Positions 7,642 through 10,471 of a stretch of 10,471 nt of DNA are shown piece by piece; position 1 is the stretch's first letter, and every line of letters begins with the position of its first letter. The DNA lies in contig DAIDJX010000106.1 in assembly GCA_027451165.1 (NCBI GenBank), positions 1 through 10,471 on the forward strand, written 5' to 3'. A program made the position numbers and the translations under genes. The stretch comes from Prolixibacteraceae bacterium. Lineage in GTDB: Bacteria; Bacteroidota; Bacteroidia; Bacteroidales; Prolixibacteraceae. The notes below the pieces were generated by a model, which made no database searches, had not been told where the DNA came from, and was given only the letters and a program-made list of their open reading frames with translations.

Positions 7642-8745
7642 ATGAATAAACGATTTCGCTTTGTGTGTGATTCCACATTTCCTGTTTGGTTTCTTTCTGT
7701 TTTGTTTCTGACAATGTCAGGATGCCAGCAGAAAGCTCCTTCCTTTTATTCCCTGAATGACTTCTACAAAGTCCCCAAAACCGACGTCCATTTCCATTAC
7801 AACTCAACGGATGGCCGGTTCCTGCAGTTTGCCGACTCGGTAAAATTCAGAATTGTATCCCCCAATGTTGATTCCGGGAGGTCGCCGGAAGAACAGCTGG
7901 CGGTTTCTATGGAACTTAAACGTCAATATCCTGAAAGGTTTGCTTTTCTGGGCACGTTTTCCGTAAACCATTACGGCACACCAGGATTTGCCGACACTAT
8001 TATCTCAGTCATAAATCAAGATATGCAAGCCGGCGCTTCGGGGATCAAGATATGGAAAAACATCGGAATGGTACTGAAAGATTCGGCGGGCAGATTTGTG
8101 ATGGCTGATGACCCCGCATTTGCCCCTGTTTTCAGCTACCTTGAAAAAAACAACATCCCTTTGATGGCCCATCTCGGTGAACCCAGGAACTGCTGGCTCC
8201 CGCTGGAAGAAATGACGCTGGGGAACGACCACCGCTATTTCAGCAACCATCCGGAATACCATATGTATCTCCACCCGGAGGCACCTTCCTATGAAGACCA
8301 GATCAACGCGCGCGACACCCTGTTGCAGCGCTACCCGGGTATACGGTTTACAGGCGCTCACCTGGCCAGCCTGGAATGGAACATCGGTGAACAAGCGCTC
8401 AGGCTGGACAAATACCCGCAGCTCGACATGGATATGTCGGCCCGGATCGGCCACCTGCAATACCAATCCCTCAAAGATTATGACAAAGTGCGCAACTTCC
8501 TGATCAAATACAGCGACCGGATCATGTATGGCACCGATGGAAGTGTTTCTCCCGGGGATACGGTTTACGGAAAAGTCACCCGCCGGCTGGAACGGGGCTG
8601 GCTGTCCCACTGGGTGTATCTGGCTACCGATTCCGTAATTACTGTCGATGATCTGGGAGGCAAGCAGGTGAAAGGCCTGAAGTTGCCTGCCGCCGTTATT
8701 GACAAAATCTACAACAAAAATGCGGAGAAGTTTTTCACCAAGTAA
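7642..8745 (+). CDS. Lipoprotein of the amidohydrolase (Amidohydro_2, TIM-barrel metal hydrolase) family
   Basis: A 367-residue putative metal-dependent hydrolase. The ATG at 7642 follows the GH106 stop by 17 nt; an in-frame TTG at 7621 would overlap that gene and is rejected. The N-terminus has a hydrophobic segment ending in LTMSGC, a lipobox-like site with Cys28, so the protein is probably lipid-anchored on the outside of a membrane. The metal site of the superfamily looks complete: D48-V-H50-F-H52, Lys136 in GIKIWK, His177 in MAHLGEP, His240 in GAHLAS and Asp299 in YGTDGS. Known relatives hydrolyse lactones, decarboxylate aromatic acids or cleave amides, so the reaction cannot be chosen from sequence. 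Position behind GH106 and before GH29 suggests a substrate linked to a deoxysugar glycan, for example a sugar lactone or an acyl/aryl decoration; this is inference. No catalytic residue appears lost. Confidence 0.85.
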   Translation: MNKRFRFVCDSTFPVWFLSVLFLTMSGCQQKAPSFYSLNDFYKVPKTDVHFHYNSTDGRFLQFADSVKFRIVSPNVDSGRSPEEQLAVSMELKRQYPERFAFLGTFSVNHYGTPGFADTIISVINQDMQAGASGIKIWKNIGMVLKDSAGRFVMADDPAFAPVFSYLEKNNIPLMAHLGEPRNCWLPLEEMTLGNDHRYFSNHPEYHMYLHPEAPSYEDQINARDTLLQRYPGIRFTGAHLASLEWNIGEQALRLDKYPQLDMDMSARIGHLQYQSLKDYDKVRNFLIKYSDRIMYGTDGSVSPGDTVYGKVTRRLERGWLSHWVYLATDSVITVDDLGGKQVKGLKLPAAVIDKIYNKNAEKFFTK

Positions 8746-8750
8746 TTTTT

Positions 8751-8796
8751 GTTGTCATCGTTGTAATTGTTGTCAGGTTTTCTGGTTATCTGGTTT
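8751..8796. repeat. Short degenerate tandem repeats after the amidohydrolase stop
   Basis: Three 9-nt units beginning GTTGT follow one another at 8751-8777 (GTTGTCATC, GTTGTAATT, GTTGTCAGG). Two 8-nt units follow after three T residues at 8781-8796 (TCTGGTTA, TCTGGTTT). The tract starts five bases after the stop codon of the amidohydrolase gene. No strong hairpin is seen, so it is not called a terminator. It could be the edge of the intergenic block at 8825-9040 or simple low-complexity DNA. Confidence 0.45.
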
Positions 8797-8824
8797 TGGA
8801 TTAAGCGCCTTAGGTGTGTAATAT

Positions 8825-9040
8825 TTATAGCGGTATAGCCGCGCCAGTATGGTAGAAACGTCCCTCCGGAAAACCCTGGCCGTTGTTTGGATTCCCCGTC
8901 AAAATACCAGATGAATCATTACCATCGGCGATTACAAGGATTATAAGGCCAAAGTTGGTTTTGAATTTATTTGTTGCCCGAATGCAGCTGATTGTAACGG
9001 GACACTGATTCTCCGGATTTGATGTTTCCTTCCGGAAATG
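8825..9040 (-). other. Intergenic block open in several frames: possible dispersed repeat or gene remnant
   Basis: The 340-nt gap between the amidohydrolase and GH29 genes has no confident gene. In it, the minus strand is open for 71 codons, from a TAG at 9041-9043 to a TAA at 8825-8827, with no ATG, GTG or TTG near its upstream end. The translation includes TNFGLIILVIADGNDSSG and NPNNGQGFPEGRFYHTG, which read like real protein. On the plus strand one frame is open for 50 codons (about 8855-9004, includes KIPDESLPSAITRIIRP). Another reads protein-like on both sides of a single TGA (8911-8913), with IGDYKDYKAKVGFEFICC after it. Multi-frame openness with no start and no known domain fits an intergenic repeat or decayed sequence better than a functional gene. 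I do not recognise a family with certainty. Confidence 0.35.
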
Positions 9041-9085
9041 CTATCTTAGCCAAATATTATTCAACTTTTCAACCTGATCCGAAAT

Positions 9086-10471
9086 ATGAAAACAGCAAGA
9101 TTCTTCCTTCTGATCGCCTTATTTTTCCTGACAGCCAGGGTGATGTACAGTCAGCCCTACACCCCCGACTGGGCTTCTATTGACAAGCGCCCCGTTCCAC
9201 GATGGTTTTCGGATGCAAAATTCGGGATATTCATTCACTGGGGCGTCTATTCGGTTCCCGCCTGGGCGCCTGCCAGCGCCAATATCGGCGTCTATGCCAA
9301 ATATGCCGAATGGTACTGGTGGCGGATCAATGAAAAAAGCGAAGCCGGTAAACTATTCCGTGACTACCACAATCAACGGTATGGCAGCAGTTTCCAGTAC
9401 CCCGATTTTGCCGGCGATTTCAAAGCAGAACATTTCAATCCTTCCCAATGGGCAGATGTGTTCAAAAAAGCCGGGGCAAAATATGTGGTGCTCACCTCGA
9501 AACACCACGAAGGCTTCACGCTGTGGCCGAGTGCACAGAGCTGGAACTGGAACAGTGTGGACATTGGTCCCCACCGGGACCTGTGCGGCGACCTCACCAC
9601 TGCGGTCAAAGCTGCCGGAATTCATATGGGATTTTATTATTCCCTGTACGAATGGTACAATCCCCTGTACCGGAACAACCTGGAAAAATATGTGGATGAC
9701 CACATGATCCCTCAGTTGAAAGACCTGGTGAACCGCTATGAGCCCGACATTGTATGGACCGACGGGGAGTGGGATCACCCTTCAGAAAAGTGGAAAAGTA
9801 CAGAGTTCCTGGCCTGGCTCTACAATGATTCAAAAGTGCGGGACAATGTTTGTGTGAACGACCGCTGGGGAAAGGAAACCCGTGGGGTGCACGGCGGCTA
9901 TTTCACCACTGAATATGATATGGTCCACGACAAGGTGGGCGTCGGAGAAACCGGCCGCCCCTGGGAAGAGTGCCGCGGAATAGGTACCTCATTCGGATAC
10001 AACCAGGTGGAAACCCTGGATCACTACATGACCTCAGATGCCCTGGTCGATCTGCTGGTGAACAAAGTGGCCGGCGGGGGCAACCTGCTGCTCGACATCG
10101 GTCCCACCGCCGACGGACGTATCCCGGTAATTATGCAGCAACGCCTGCTCGACATCGGCGCCTGGCTGAAAGTGAACGGTGAAGCCATTTACGGAACCAG
10201 GAAATGGGACAATCAGACTCCGGCTGGCAATTCCTCATCCGTATTTTACACCGTGAAAGGGAATGATTTATATGTCCTCTGCACCGAATGGCCGGAAAAA
10301 CCGGTGGTGGTACCAGGATTGAAAAAAGCCGGTAAAGTTACCCTTTTGGGAACCAATGTTACTGTAAAAACTGCTCTTTCAGGAGGAAAACTGACCATCA
10401 CCGCTCCGGTCATTTCCCCTGCCACCAATCCCTGCGATTATGCCTGGGTGTTTAAAATTGCTGGTGTTTTA
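9086..10471 (+). CDS. Secreted GH29 alpha-L-fucosidase (3' end cut by window edge)
   Basis: The frame is open from the ATG at 9086 to the last base, 462 codons with no stop. It encodes a retaining GH29 enzyme expected to remove terminal alpha-L-fucose. The signal peptide (MKTARFF plus hydrophobic core) likely cleaves between Ser22 and Gln23. The catalytic barrel shows KFGIFIHWGVYSVPAW (47-62), LTSKHHEGFTLWPS (about 136-149) and PDIVWTDGEW with Asp226 as the expected nucleophile. Later come WEECRGIGTSFGYN and GGGNLLLDIGPTADG; the latter normally closes the catalytic domain. A C-terminal beta-sandwich follows (YFYTVKG-like region to VFKIAG), and from domain length only a few residues should be missing. 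The general acid/base residue varies in this family and is not assigned. The 340-nt gap upstream suggests its own promoter, although no clear TAnnTTTG box is seen. It is near GH106, consistent with a deoxysugar-rich substrate. Confidence 0.92.
   Translation, partial: MKTARFFLLIALFFLTARVMYSQPYTPDWASIDKRPVPRWFSDAKFGIFIHWGVYSVPAWAPASANIGVYAKYAEWYWWRINEKSEAGKLFRDYHNQRYGSSFQYPDFAGDFKAEHFNPSQWADVFKKAGAKYVVLTSKHHEGFTLWPSAQSWNWNSVDIGPHRDLCGDLTTAVKAAGIHMGFYYSLYEWYNPLYRNNLEKYVDDHMIPQLKDLVNRYEPDIVWTDGEWDHPSEKWKSTEFLAWLYNDSKVRDNVCVNDRWGKETRGVHGGYFTTEYDMVHDKVGVGETGRPWEECRGIGTSFGYNQVETLDHYMTSDALVDLLVNKVAGGGNLLLDIGPTADGRIPVIMQQRLLDIGAWLKVNGEAIYGTRKWDNQTPAGNSSSVFYTVKGNDLYVLCTEWPEKPVVVPGLKKAGKVTLLGTNVTVKTALSGGKLTITAPVISPATNPCDYAWVFKIAGVL

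Noticed and set aside
8005..8610. 201-codon minus-strand open frame opposite the amidohydrolase
   Set aside because: It is antisense to a gene with a full set of catalytic motifs, and its translation resembles no family; codon-bias shadow.
8829..8844. GCGG/CCGC hairpin as terminator of the amidohydrolase transcript
   Set aside because: The stem is only 4 bp and no T-run follows it.
9180..9707. 175-codon plus-strand open frame
   Set aside because: It is an out-of-frame shadow of the GH29 fucosidase, rich in unlikely Thr/Trp/Cys runs, and the true frame carries all the family motifs.

Overview
The window looks like part of a polysaccharide-degradation gene cluster from a member of the Bacteroidota. 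This lineage is inferred, not proven. The reasons are: secreted CAZymes whose signal peptides end just before a Gln, A-rich leaders without a clear Shine-Dalgarno site before the start codons, a TAnnTTTG-type promoter element, and the combination of families (GH2, sulfatase, AXE1 esterase, GH106, GH29). No SusC/SusD pair, regulator, transposase, tRNA, rRNA or CRISPR array is visible.

Layout. (1) Positions 1-4363, plus strand: the 3' part of a GH2 beta-galactosidase-like gene that runs off the left edge, then a type I sulfatase, then an acetyl-xylan-esterase (AXE1) family esterase. Gaps are 34 and 25 nt, so this is probably one transcript. (2) Positions 4353-4621: a small 68-residue gene on the minus strand, convergent with the esterase. 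A hairpin followed by a T-run lies at its 3' end and a promoter-like box lies just upstream of its start. (3) Positions 4709-8745, plus strand: a large GH106 alpha-L-rhamnosidase-family gene, followed after 17 nt by an amidohydrolase-family lipoprotein. (4) Positions 8746-9085: 340 nt without a confident gene. It holds short tandem GTTGT/CTGGTT repeats and a block that is open in several frames at once, which suggests an intergenic repeat or decayed coding DNA. (5) From 9086 to the right edge: a GH29 alpha-L-fucosidase that is still open when the window ends, probably only a few codons before its natural stop.

How the genes may work together (inference): the sulfatase and esterase would remove sulfate and acyl groups, and the GH2, GH106 and GH29 enzymes would remove beta-linked galactose-like, alpha-rhamnose and alpha-fucose residues. 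The target would be a sulfated and/or acylated glycan containing deoxysugars. The lipid-anchored amidohydrolase is the least explained member. It keeps a complete metal-binding set and may hydrolyse a lactone, ester or amide released from the same substrate. No frankly new system is proven here. The best leads are this amidohydrolase, the small minus-strand gene and the intergenic block.
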